A stretch of DNA of 41,367 bases from Lentisphaerae bacterium GWF2_45_14 (GTDB lineage Bacteria; Verrucomicrobiota; Lentisphaeria; Victivallales; GWF2-45-14): positions 1 through 41,367 of the forward strand of contig MHBG01000003.1 in the NCBI GenBank assembly GCA_001804785.1, read 5' to 3'. Numbering within the stretch: position 1 is the first letter of the stretch; the number at the start of each line of letters is the position of its first letter. Under the pieces are notes generated by a model, which made no database searches, was not told the origin of the DNA, and was given only the letters and a program-made list of their open reading frames with translations. Below, one piece after another: positions 1 through 8,800 of the stretch. The translations under genes were made by a program, and so were the position numbers.

Positions 1-1333
1 AATATGATGCAACAGTGCCGCCATATGGCCCGCGCTTTTCATTTTCAAGCTCGCTTATTATCTGCATGGCCCTTATTTTTGGAGCGCCGGAAAGAGTTCC
101 GGCCGGAAATGCCGACCTCATTACGGAATCCGGTTCGTACTGGCTCTTGTCAAGATTACCGGTTACGCTGGAAACTATGTGCATGACATGGCTGTAGCGT
201 TCGACTGTCATAATATCTTCGACCTTCACCGACCCCGCCTCGGCGACCCGGCCCACGTCGTTGCGGCCGAGATCGACAAGCATTATATGCTCCGCCCGTT
301 CCTTCGGATCGGCAAGAAGTTCTTTTTCAAGAGTGATATCTTCTTCAGGCGTTGCGCCTCTCTTGCGCGTTCCGGCGATTGGCCTGACGGTGATTTTGCC
401 GTCTTCGCACTTCGCCATGACTTCAGGAGACGCTCCGACTATTGAAAAATCTCCGCAGTTGAGCAGAAACATATAGGGCGACGGATTTATCCTTCTGAGT
501 GCACGATAGACGGCGAAAGGATGGAAGGGAATTTCCGCTGAAAACCGCTGCGAAAGCACTGTCTGGATTATATCGCCGTCGTAAATATATTTTTTCGCTT
601 TTTCGAGCATGTCCGAATACGCTGCAAACGTTTTGTTCGACTTGAGTTCCACCTTGAACTCCGGGCCATCAATATCCGCCGGAATGAACTGTACAGGGGT
701 CTGAAGAAGCGCTTTGAGGCTCATAATGGTCTCCACTGCCTTATCGTAAGCCTTATCGACATCGTCCGGCGAGGAGCCCTCTATAAAAGCGTTTGAGATT
801 ATCTTGATAGTGTGAAGCACGCGGTCGAAAACAAGAAGGCCGTCCGTGATCATGAAAAACGCTTCAGGAACCTTGAGCGGTGAATCGGGGGGAACCGGAA
901 TGACAGGCTCTATCTCGGAAACTACATCATAAGAAATATAACCGACGGCGCCGCCCGAAAATGGAGGCGCGCCAGGAATCTGGACCGGTTTATATTGTTT
1001 TATGACATTCTGTATTTTTTCAAAAACGTCCCGACCTTCAACCTCCGTTTCGATTCCCTTTCCTTTCAGAACCGCCCTGCGTTTTTCCTGAGAAAAAACG
1101 AGTGAGGGAGAGCTTCCGAGAATGGAATAGCGCCCGATATTCTCACCGCCTTCGACACTTTCTAGAAGGAATGAATATGGCGCCGGACCGGAACTGGAGA
1201 TTCTAGATATTTTATAGTATGCGGAGACCGGAGTTTCCATATCGGCTGCGACTTCGGCATAGACGGGAATAAGGTTCCCCTGCCCCGCGTATTTTCTAAA
1301 TTCCTCTCTTGACGGCACGATTTTCATTTTCAT
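1..1333 (-). CDS. trpE: Anthranilate synthase component I, 3' end missing
   Basis: Converts chorismate plus glutamine-derived ammonia to anthranilate, the first step of tryptophan synthesis, normally with TrpG. Reading the minus strand from ATG at 1333 (a second in-frame ATG lies at 1327) gives about 444 codons open to the window edge. The chorismate-binding core is clear: GDIIQTVLSQRFS, NPSPYMFLLNCGDFSIVGASPE, the active-site run RPIAGTRKRG, LVDLGRNDVGRV, FPAGTLSGAPKIRAM and, at the edge, EKRGPYGGTV. About 50-60 C-terminal residues of a normal TrpE lie outside the window. The GAPKIRAM and RPIAGTRKRG motifs are shared with PabB, but the long N-terminal region with the LLES motif (LLESVEGGENIGRYS) favours TrpE. 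No Trp-rich leader peptide was found upstream, so classical attenuation is not supported. No strong Shine-Dalgarno precedes either ATG. Confidence 0.93.
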   Translation of the reverse strand, partial: MKMKIVPSREEFRKYAGQGNLIPVYAEVAADMETPVSAYYKISRISSSGPAPYSFLLESVEGGENIGRYSILGSSPSLVFSQEKRRAVLKGKGIETEVEGRDVFEKIQNVIKQYKPVQIPGAPPFSGGAVGYISYDVVSEIEPVIPVPPDSPLKVPEAFFMITDGLLVFDRVLHTIKIISNAFIEGSSPDDVDKAYDKAVETIMSLKALLQTPVQFIPADIDGPEFKVELKSNKTFAAYSDMLEKAKKYIYDGDIIQTVLSQRFSAEIPFHPFAVYRALRRINPSPYMFLLNCGDFSIVGASPEVMAKCEDGKITVRPIAGTRKRGATPEEDITLEKELLADPKERAEHIMLVDLGRNDVGRVAEAGSVKVEDIMTVERYSHVMHIVSSVTGNLDKSQYEPDSVMRSAFPAGTLSGAPKIRAMQIISELENEKRGPYGGTVASY

Positions 1334-1456
1334 ATCCAAGTTATAATTTACACTCCCGAAAGTTAGCGCATGAATATTATCAAGGCAAGCGTGAAAGCAT
1401 ATTTTCGACCCGAGATAAACACACTGGAAATAATGTCGACTACTACTATCTTAATG

Positions 1457-1474
1457 CTATCAGGCGGCTGATAG
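1457..1474. other. Perfect 7-bp inverted repeat between trpE and the AraC gene
   Basis: CTATCAG and CTGATAG flank the 4-base loop GCGG. It lies in the 258-base gap between the end of the araC-type gene and the start of trpE, both on the minus strand. There is no T-run after it on either strand, so it is not a good intrinsic terminator; it could be a protein-binding site or an RNA hairpin ahead of trpE. I see no convincing gene in 1334-1591. Confidence 0.35.
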
Positions 1475-1591
1475 AGATGCTTATATACACTCATTGTTTT
1501 CGAAATGACAATTATGTTTTTACACTATTTGTTAAATATATGCTCTTTATTTCATAAATAAATTATGTGCCGCAAAATCAACGGTGAGGAA

Positions 1592-2422
1592 TCAAATCAT
1601 ATATTCCTCTTTTACCATGAACAAGACTGGATTTTTCCTATACTGCCCCGGGGTAACCGCAAAGGCTGAATGAAAAATGCGGCTGAAATAATTCTGAGAA
1701 CTGAAGCCGCAATTCTCCGATATTTCTTTTATATTTAGCCTGCTTGATTCTAAAAGACTGCATGCTTCTCTGAGCCGAAGCCCGAGCAGGTATTTTATCG
1801 GCGGCATCCCATAAGTCTTTGTAAAAAGACGTGTTCCTGTTTCGTGAGAATACTTTAATTTTTGACAGTATTCTGCAATCGAAATATCCGTGCGGCTAAA
1901 ATTACTTAAGAGATATTCCCTTAATTGTGCAGCCACATCAGAAGAAATACCTTTTGGATTTGTCCGGATTGTTATATATGAAAGGAAAAAGCCGTATGCT
2001 TTTGCAGAATGTATCAGTTCCGGCTTATAATCCGGAGTGCATCTTAACTTTAAAAGCTCGTTAAACTGCGCAAGAAAATCAGGATGCGCATCAATGTTAA
2101 AGATTGGATTTTCTAGAAACTCAGGAGGAAGTAATCCATCTATATTCGTAAATTTTATGCTTAAGAATTCAAAAACCCATGGTTCCTCCGTATCCTCATA
2201 ACAATATATATATGGGCCAGGCCGCTCAATGACAAATATATCACCTTTGCCTACTGGCATTCTTTTATTTTTTACATACAGAGTGCCTTTGCCTGAAAAC
2301 GTATAGGTGAATAAAAGCCGCCTGTTTCCGGGATCGTCACGTGATACGTCGTTACGGTAACTCTTATCCGAAGCAGTTCCGTATCCGGCAAAAAAAAGAT
2401 AAAATGGCGGTTTCCAGTTCAT
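1592..2422 (-). CDS. AraC/XylS-family transcriptional regulator
   Basis: A 276-residue one-component regulator. The N-terminal part (about 1-150) looks like the AraC-type cupin ligand-binding domain: LLFTYTFSGKGTLYVKNKRMPVGKGDIFVIERPGP contains the usual 'sensor pocket' beta-strand pattern. The C-terminal part (about 165-265) is a double helix-turn-helix ending in IKEISENCGFSSQNYFSRIFH and the family signature TPGQYRK. It is transcribed divergently from the sulfatase across about 100 bases, so it probably controls that gene in response to a sugar or a sulfated-glycan breakdown product; this is inferred from position. The only Met start is at 2422, without a clear Shine-Dalgarno. Confidence 0.9.
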   Translation of the reverse strand: MNWKPPFYLFFAGYGTASDKSYRNDVSRDDPGNRRLLFTYTFSGKGTLYVKNKRMPVGKGDIFVIERPGPYIYCYEDTEEPWVFEFLSIKFTNIDGLLPPEFLENPIFNIDAHPDFLAQFNELLKLRCTPDYKPELIHSAKAYGFFLSYITIRTNPKGISSDVAAQLREYLLSNFSRTDISIAEYCQKLKYSHETGTRLFTKTYGMPPIKYLLGLRLREACSLLESSRLNIKEISENCGFSSQNYFSRIFHSAFAVTPGQYRKNPVLFMVKEEYMI

Positions 2423-2460
2423 AAGTCAAGAAAATGCTAATAATATCAAAATTATCTGCC

Positions 2461-2489
2461 TTTACATATCAATTTTTTTCATCTATAAT
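2461..2489 (+). promoter_or_regulatory. Sigma-70-like promoter of the sulfatase gene
   Basis: TTTACA (2461-2466, five of six matches to the -35 consensus) and a perfect TATAAT (2484-2489) are separated by 17 bases. The start codon follows at 2525. The divergent regulator starts at 2422, so its operator probably sits within 2423-2460, just upstream of the -35 box, as expected for an AraC-type activator. Not tested. Confidence 0.7.
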
Positions 2490-2524
2490 ATTAACACATA
2501 ATCAAATAAGTGCAAGGATCTATT

Positions 2525-4036
2525 ATGACAAAAAGACCGAACATTCTCCTTATAACGAGTGATCAGCATCACTGGAACGCTGTGGGATATAATAACAACG
2601 AGGTGAAAACACCCAATATCGACAGACTCGCAAAAGAAGGCACAGCCTTCAACAGAGCCTATTGCCCGAATCCGACCTGTACTCCGACCAGGGCATCTAT
2701 TATAAGCGGCCGCTATCCGAGTCAACACGGAGCATACAGCCTGGGAACAAAACTGCCCGAATCTGAACACTGTGTCGGAGATGACTTTAACGCATCAGGC
2801 TACCGGACAGCATTGATAGGGAAGGCTCATTTCCAACAATTATTGTCCACTGAAAAGTATCCATCTCTCGAATCAAATCCATTTATGCAGGATCTTGAAT
2901 TCTGGAAAAAATTCAACGGCCCGTTCTATGGATTCGAACATGTGGAATTAGCCAGAAATCATGCCGACGAATACCATGTCGGACAGCATTATGCTTTATG
3001 GATGGAAGAAAAAGGTTTCAAATCATGGCGAGACTGCTTTTGGCCTCCTGCCGGCAATACCCCGCCACAGAAACATAAATGGAACATGCCTGAAGAATTC
3101 CATTATGACAGATGGATTGCGGAAAGGACGAATTCATTCCTTGAAAAATATAAGAATAATGGCGACAACTTTTTTTTGTGGGCAAGTTTTCTTGATCCGC
3201 ATCCGCCATATCTTGTTCCTGAGCCATGGGACACTATGTATAATCCTGAAAAAATCAGTATTCCGGAACATTTTCCTGGAGAACACGATAAAAATCCCAT
3301 TCATTTCAGAATGACCCAGGAAACAAATCCCGATTTTACAGTCTATGCCGAAAAGGGAGGAAACGGCTGTCACGGGTTCAAATCCCATATTCACGACAAA
3401 AAATCGCTTGCAAAAGATATTGCCGTGTATTATGGAATGATAAGCCTGATGGACAAGTATATCGGTACGATTCTGGATAAACTCGATTCTCTTGGACTGA
3501 CGGAAAATACTCTGGTCGTTTTTACTACTGACCACGGACATTTCTACGGTCACCACGGTTTAATTGCAAAAGGGCCGTTTCATTATGAAGACATGATTAA
3601 AATCCCTTTTGTCGCCAGAATGCCAGGGACTGTCCCGTCCGGAAAGAAATCCGAAGCACTTCAATCTCTTGTTGATCTAGCCCCGACATTTCTGGCTTTC
3701 TCTGAAATTGATATACCTGCAGAAATGACTGGCGTAAATCAGAAAAATGCATGGACCGGAGAAAAAGACAAAATACGAGACAGCCTGATTGTTGAAAATC
3801 GGCATCAGCCTACAACAATAAATGCCAGAACGTATGTGGATGAAAGATATAAAATAACCGTTTATTATAAACGCGATTACGGTGAAATATTTGACCTCCT
3901 TGAAGATCCCGGCGAGTTGAATAATCTCTGGGACGCTCCTGAATATTCCGGATTAAAATCAGAATTACTGCTTAAGTTCATACATGCTGAAATGGGAAAA
4001 GAACCTCTTCCAATGCCAAGAGTATGCGTGGCATAA
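2525..4036 (+). CDS. Cys-type (formylglycine-dependent) sulfatase, S1 family
   Basis: Hydrolyses a sulfate ester, probably on a carbohydrate; the exact substrate cannot be read. The signature C-T-P-T-R begins at Cys52 (CTPTRASIISGRYPSQHG), with Cys52 the residue converted to formylglycine and Arg56 its stabiliser. Metal ligands are visible as Asp13-Gln14 (ITSDQ) and Asp336-His337 (TTDHGH), with Lys349 in the KGP motif. Length (503 residues) is normal. I chose ATG 2525 over an upstream in-frame GTG (2510) because AAGGA at 2514-2518 is correctly spaced for it. There is no signal peptide, so the enzyme is predicted to be cytoplasmic, acting on imported oligosaccharides or needing another route out. 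Activation needs a formylglycine-generating enzyme or anaerobic maturase, neither of which is clearly present in this window. Confidence 0.93.
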   Translation: MTKRPNILLITSDQHHWNAVGYNNNEVKTPNIDRLAKEGTAFNRAYCPNPTCTPTRASIISGRYPSQHGAYSLGTKLPESEHCVGDDFNASGYRTALIGKAHFQQLLSTEKYPSLESNPFMQDLEFWKKFNGPFYGFEHVELARNHADEYHVGQHYALWMEEKGFKSWRDCFWPPAGNTPPQKHKWNMPEEFHYDRWIAERTNSFLEKYKNNGDNFFLWASFLDPHPPYLVPEPWDTMYNPEKISIPEHFPGEHDKNPIHFRMTQETNPDFTVYAEKGGNGCHGFKSHIHDKKSLAKDIAVYYGMISLMDKYIGTILDKLDSLGLTENTLVVFTTDHGHFYGHHGLIAKGPFHYEDMIKIPFVARMPGTVPSGKKSEALQSLVDLAPTFLAFSEIDIPAEMTGVNQKNAWTGEKDKIRDSLIVENRHQPTTINARTYVDERYKITVYYKRDYGEIFDLLEDPGELNNLWDAPEYSGLKSELLLKFIHAEMGKEPLPMPRVCVA

Positions 4037-4071
4037 GCAGGAATACAAAATATACGGCTCTCCTTCCTGCT
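4036..4071 (+). terminator. Inverted repeat just after the sulfatase stop, possible terminator
   Basis: AGCAGGAA (4036-4043) pairs perfectly with TTCCTGCT (4064-4071) across a 20-base loop and begins in the stop codon of the sulfatase. A short TTT follows but the loop is long and the T-run poor, so a terminator function is only a guess. Confidence 0.3.
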
Positions 4072-4082
4072 TTTCCTGCCGC

Positions 4083-4289
4083 TCATAGCGCGATGGCTTT
4101 AATAGCCTTTTTGATGAGAGTGTTAAGATAGGCGCTGGGGTAATGTGGTCCACATTTGCGAAGTTGACGCCGCATTCGAATGCTTCATCAAGCAGCGCCG
4201 TTCCCATCTTGAAAATAGCATCGTCCTTATCTCCCCCCCTGAAACAGAGTCCGCGAAAGGTAATAAAAAGGGTAGTAAAAAGGCAAGTT
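4083..4289 (-). pseudogene. Frameshifted gene relic, unidentified (weakly aldo/keto-reductase-like)
   Basis: In the 334-base gap between the sulfatase and the next operon the minus strand has protein-like sequence split over two frames. From about 4270 down to 4140 one frame reads ...DDAIFKMGTALLDEAFECGVNF..., which loosely resembles the early 'LLDxAxExGxNF' stretch of aldo/keto reductases. A second frame, ending in a stop at 4083, reads YPSAYLNTLIKKAIKAIAL, a plausible C-terminus. The pieces need a frameshift near 4140 to join, and there is no start codon or ribosome site in front. The relic reading is inference; the family guess is weak. Confidence 0.28.
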
Positions 4290-4315
4290 TGTTAAAAAAA
4301 AGTTATACTCTTTAA

Positions 4316-4344
4316 TTGCAAGACAGATATTGGTATGATATAAT
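4316..4344 (+). promoter_or_regulatory. Strong sigma-70-like promoter of the glycan export operon
   Basis: TTGCAA (4316-4321) and a perfect TATAAT (4339-4344) are spaced by exactly 17 bases. They are followed by a G-rich Shine-Dalgarno (GGGGGGAG, about 4354-4361) and ATG at 4371, so the 5' leader is very short. No other comparable promoter is seen before 11504, so all four following genes probably depend on it. Confidence 0.75.
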
Positions 4345-4370
4345 TTATTCATAGGGGGGAGTTGCAGGGG

Positions 4371-5864
4371 ATGAAAAAGATTCTTGTTGCCGATTCTATA
4401 AAGGAGAGCAGGGACGCCATATCAAGGTCTCTGGAGGTACACGGCTTCCAATGTAAATGCGTATCGTCCGGCAGGGACATAATAGAGCTTGATCACGAAG
4501 AAGTTATGCTAGTGATAATGGCGCAGCACCTGCAAGACATGTCCGCCATTGATGTCGTTGAGACGATAATAAGGGACAATCCCTATTTTTCAGAAATTCC
4601 GTTCATAATATGCACATCCGACAACAGTAACACATTCTACCGCAAATGCCTGGCAAAGGGATTCACGGAAGTGCTGCATAAGCCGTTCAGCCGCAAGAGC
4701 CTTTTCAATATGATAAAGAACATACTGGTCGAAAAGGGCATACTTGATGAAGAAATGTTCATGGGGGTGCAACAGGTAGAGGAGATTAAGGAAAAAGAAA
4801 AAGTCGAATTTCTGAAACATCTTTTCACTATGCAACAGCCGGGAATAAATCCGAAATACAATTCCAAAGTAAATACCGGTTACTTCTATCCGACAGTTAC
4901 AGAATATTTTTCGTTGACACCGGGCGAGGAATATTCACTCCTAGATGAGTTGGCGGAAGATCATATACTCTCAAGGAAGGTTGAAGACAAGGTCAACATA
5001 TGCCCGCGCTGCTCGTTTCATACGCTCAACTATCGGGAAATATGTCCAAAATGTTCCTCTCTCGACATTCAGACAGAAGAAGTGTACCATCATTTCTCCT
5101 GCGGCTACGTAGGTCCTTCATCCGACTTCCACACGGGAAATGCGCTGGACGAAATAACTTGTCCTAAGTGTGAAAAGCGCCTCAGGCACATCGGCCTTGA
5201 TTATGAAAAGCCCTCGGATACTTTTGTTTGCCATGAATGCAAATATGTCTTCACAGAGCCAGATGTTGATTTCAAGTGTTTCAGCTGTTCGTTTATTGCG
5301 CCGGCCGAAAAAGCAATCATAACAAGAATCTATTCATACACGCCGACGAAAAGGGCGGAAAAGGCTGTAGAAAACAACTCATTGTCTATTTATAATTTCA
5401 ACGATATAATCATGTCGGAAAACCGTTTCAGCTACAATCTGGTTTTTTTCAACTACATGCTGAAACGCAAAACGGTAGAGTCCAACGAATTCAAAGATGA
5501 AAACTACCTAGCCGTCATCGGGGTTCAAAACGTGAAAGATGACTTTTATGATTCACTGGCGGCGGCGATTTCAAAGATTATAAGCCCGCTCGACATAATG
5601 GCGGTCACAGAGAAAAAAAGAATAGCAGTCCTCTTCCTCAGAAAAAATCAGGAAACCGTCGTCGACGACTGCCGAGGCATACGCGATTACCTCGTCCAAT
5701 CACTCAAGATACAGGAAGGCAACGAACCCCCGTTCGGGATTATAGTAAGGAATCTCGGCACAAGCCCCTCAGCCCCGGAAGACGTGCTAAAGGAAACGCT
5801 TGATGTCTTTGAAACAAAATGCAAATTTTCAAAGGGTGAAATATTCCTTTATGAAGAAGAGTAA
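4371..5864 (+). CDS. Degenerate receiver - TackOD1 zinc-ribbon - GGDEF-like regulator
   Basis: Predicted cytoplasmic regulator, 497 residues. Residues 1-120 form a CheY-like receiver: Asp8 (acidic site), Thr82 (FIICTSD) and Lys104 (HKPFS) are spaced as in CheY, but the phospho-acceptor position is Ala51 (VIMAQHLQDMS), so normal phosphorylation is unlikely. Residues about 205-310 hold paired zinc knuckles: C211/C214, C225/C228, a CGYVG at 244, C264/C267 followed by RLRHIGLDYEKP, C287/C290 and C303/C306; this order matches the TackOD1 output domain described in receiver proteins. Residues about 375-490 (YLAVIGVQN to GEIFLYEE) have the alternating strand/helix pattern of a GGDEF-like fold without a GGDEF motif. 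I took ATG 4371 over TTG 4362 because of the G-rich Shine-Dalgarno. Its 3' end overlaps the export lipoprotein by 14 bases, pointing to a role in controlling glycan synthesis or export. Confidence 0.8.
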   Translation: MKKILVADSIKESRDAISRSLEVHGFQCKCVSSGRDIIELDHEEVMLVIMAQHLQDMSAIDVVETIIRDNPYFSEIPFIICTSDNSNTFYRKCLAKGFTEVLHKPFSRKSLFNMIKNILVEKGILDEEMFMGVQQVEEIKEKEKVEFLKHLFTMQQPGINPKYNSKVNTGYFYPTVTEYFSLTPGEEYSLLDELAEDHILSRKVEDKVNICPRCSFHTLNYREICPKCSSLDIQTEEVYHHFSCGYVGPSSDFHTGNALDEITCPKCEKRLRHIGLDYEKPSDTFVCHECKYVFTEPDVDFKCFSCSFIAPAEKAIITRIYSYTPTKRAEKAVENNSLSIYNFNDIIMSENRFSYNLVFFNYMLKRKTVESNEFKDENYLAVIGVQNVKDDFYDSLAAAISKIISPLDIMAVTEKKRIAVLFLRKNQETVVDDCRGIRDYLVQSLKIQEGNEPPFGIIVRNLGTSPSAPEDVLKETLDVFETKCKFSKGEIFLYEEE

Positions 5865-8800
5865 GCCCCTATTCGTCCTCTTGGCGGTCATATCCTTCAC
5901 GGTCCTTGCCTCATGCGCAAAAACAAGGATCAAGGATAGATATGACGAGGAAATCCTTACCCAGGAAGAGGACCGTTTCAACCTCTACAAGCAGGCAAAC
6001 TCAGTAAAAGCAAGGGAAATCCCAGGCGCCCCGTCAAAACCGCAGGCCGACGAAAAAACCAACTGGTTTTCCTATCTCTTCTCCGGAAGCTACCGCGAAA
6101 AAATGAGATTTTACTCGTTAAGCGAGATGAAGGGACTCCAACCTCTGGATATGGATAGCCCGGACCTCTCAGAGACGTATTCAATAATGGCTATATGCTG
6201 GAATGACAACGCGCCTGTCCTCAGGTTCTGGCAGAGGTATTTCAACAGCAAAGCCGTGGAATTCAGTTTCCCGCTTAACAAGAATAACTCAAGGGAAATA
6301 TCAAGGGATGCATCAACAGTGCGACGAGAGATTATCATAAGCCTCCGCCAAGGTACAATGCTCCCCTGGATAATGATGGACGATTACGAAATTTTCAGGA
6401 TTACGGTGAATGAAGACCTCAAAAGCGGGATATGGACAATAGAAAAGGTCGATCAACTGACAGATAATAGATACGATGACGTCCAAGCACTTCTTTCGGA
6501 ATCCGGAGGAGAAATTCTTTTCACCACAATAGAGGACGACAAACCGTCTGTAAATATAATGGATGCATCGGGCGGCCACGTGGTCAGAATAGCGGAAAAG
6601 GCCTCAATGCCTTTCTACCTGCCAGCCTCGAATGATGTCATATTTGTAAAGGAAGACGAAGAGGGGGTAAGGGATTTCTACGTTTATCAGGCCCGTGACG
6701 GAAAGACAGTAAAAGCCGACACCAGCCAGATTGTTTCCGCAATAAGGACCGTGCCTTATACCTCGCTCAAATCAAAATATATGACCATCGGCGCTTTCAG
6801 AAGGGGCTCCGCACCCGATATTTCAGGAACGAAGACCATCACCTACAGCGAAATAATATCGTCAGGATTGAGAGGCTCGCCCGAAATTCTCAGAGACTAT
6901 TACGAATACGAATCATCGATGGCAAGAACAGTCGAAAATCTCTACGATCAAGGGCCCGACGCGTTCTTCTCCTCATATTACCTGGCGGATAATTATATAT
7001 TTCTCAAGAAACCGGACGGCGAAAGCCGCGATAATGTAGGCGACGTAATAAGCATGGAAAACTTTCTCCGACTCACCGGAGGGATGACTGTGCCTGTAAT
7101 ACCCAATGTTCCTCTGAAATTGGCGGAATATGCGCAAGATCGGTACGGGCAGGAAGCCGCACGGCTCCAATTTCTAAAAACGGTCAACACAGCTCTGGGT
7201 AATTTTAACAGCTCCTGCTTCGAATATATACTGTGGGAAAACAGCATCGAAAAATATTCTCGGACAGTAGAAATAGCCTTGGGAAAATATGAAAAATTCA
7301 GAATCCAGCGCGAAGCCGGCTACAATATAAACGAAAGAGTGCTTTTTGCGGAAAATGAGTTCAACGCCGCTCAAAGCGAATACAATAACGCGGTGGAATC
7401 CTTTATCGGTTGCCAGTATAAGCTCTATGAACTGCTAGGGCTCAATATTCCGCATCCTCTAAAAATAGAGTATCCGGAAAAAGAAAAACTCTTGCAAGCC
7501 CCGGAACTCCGTGACCTCGAGTGGTTTCAGGCACAGGCACAAATAAATCACCCTGACATACAAAGGATGAACTTCATGCTGCTCGGCGCCGCCGCAATAA
7601 GAGATATGGGTCCGCCCGCCCTCAGGTCCGACGGCGTCAAAGTAAGCATAACCTATGGTTACGGAATAGACAAGTGGTCAAAAGCAATAGACGACTTTCT
7701 GCTGCTTGGTCTGGCACATGCATTCCCATTGAGACTTCCCGTACTCGGACGCTCTTATTACGACAACTGGAGCGCGAAAATAGAGTCGCTCAGAAATGAA
7801 AAGTTCAGGATTCAGGGCGAAATAAAGACGAGCGTTCATGCGGCATATAAGGACATTGTCGTCCTGAAAACAGCTATTGCCACGCAAGAATCAAGAACCG
7901 AACTCTTCAAAGAACGCTTCAGGATAGGCTCAATATATGACAAAGTAGGCAACTTTGAATTTCAGACAGCACTGCCTGATGCACTGAACATAAGCCAGAT
8001 CAATGATACTGAAACAAGCGAAATAGAGCTTTTAAAAGCCGAAATAAAACTCGTCCAGATGCGGAGCGAGTACTTCAAAAGACTCTCAGCCCTTTATAGT
8101 GCGAGCGGAATATCGGCAAAACTCGTCTCTGACCTGCTCGTGCGGATGAAGCCTGAGAAGTCCGGACAGGAAGCATTTGTAAACGGCATCTACCTCATGG
8201 CACCGCTTGAAATAATCCGCTCGAAAGAAGAACGAAACGCCTTTCTCTCCTTCTGCGAAAAATCCGGCGTCAACGAAATAAACTGCCTGATATCTTCAGG
8301 GCCAAACAATCTCAGCGTCCTGGAAGACTACGCCCACGAGTTAAGATACTTTCTGAACCAGTGCGCCGCCAAGAATATAAGTGTAAACGCATTGATAAAA
8401 GGAGAAGCTTTCCTTTCGCCGGCAGGAAGGAAAAAATTGGAAGCTCTGACGGAATCAATCCTGCGGTTCAATAAATTCCAAGGCATTGATCTCGACATAA
8501 AACCCTTTCTTCTGCCGGAATGGAAGGACAGTTCTGAACGCGAAAAAATTTGTGACAGCTATCTCGCCGCCGTAAAAAAAGTATCAGAGTCCTGCGGAAG
8601 AAATAGGCTCAGCATAGAAATTCCCCTCTTCCTCAAAAACCAGGAAACAAAAAATGGAAATCTCCCGGAGGCCCTGTCCATATACGCAGGGGCTTTCAAT
8701 ATTTCCAGTCTGCGCACTGACACGGAAAGCGTTGAGGCGTTTCTCGAAGATAAAAAAATCAGTGCCCGAATAAACGCACAGGTAGACCTGCGCTCGCCGT

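Noticed and set aside
1309-1557. Small plus-strand open frame opposite the start of trpE
   Set aside because: Overlaps the trpE start, has no ribosome site, and the translation has no protein-like pattern.
3134-3556. 140-codon minus-strand open frame inside the sulfatase gene
   Set aside because: It is antisense to strongly conserved sulfatase motifs and has no start context.
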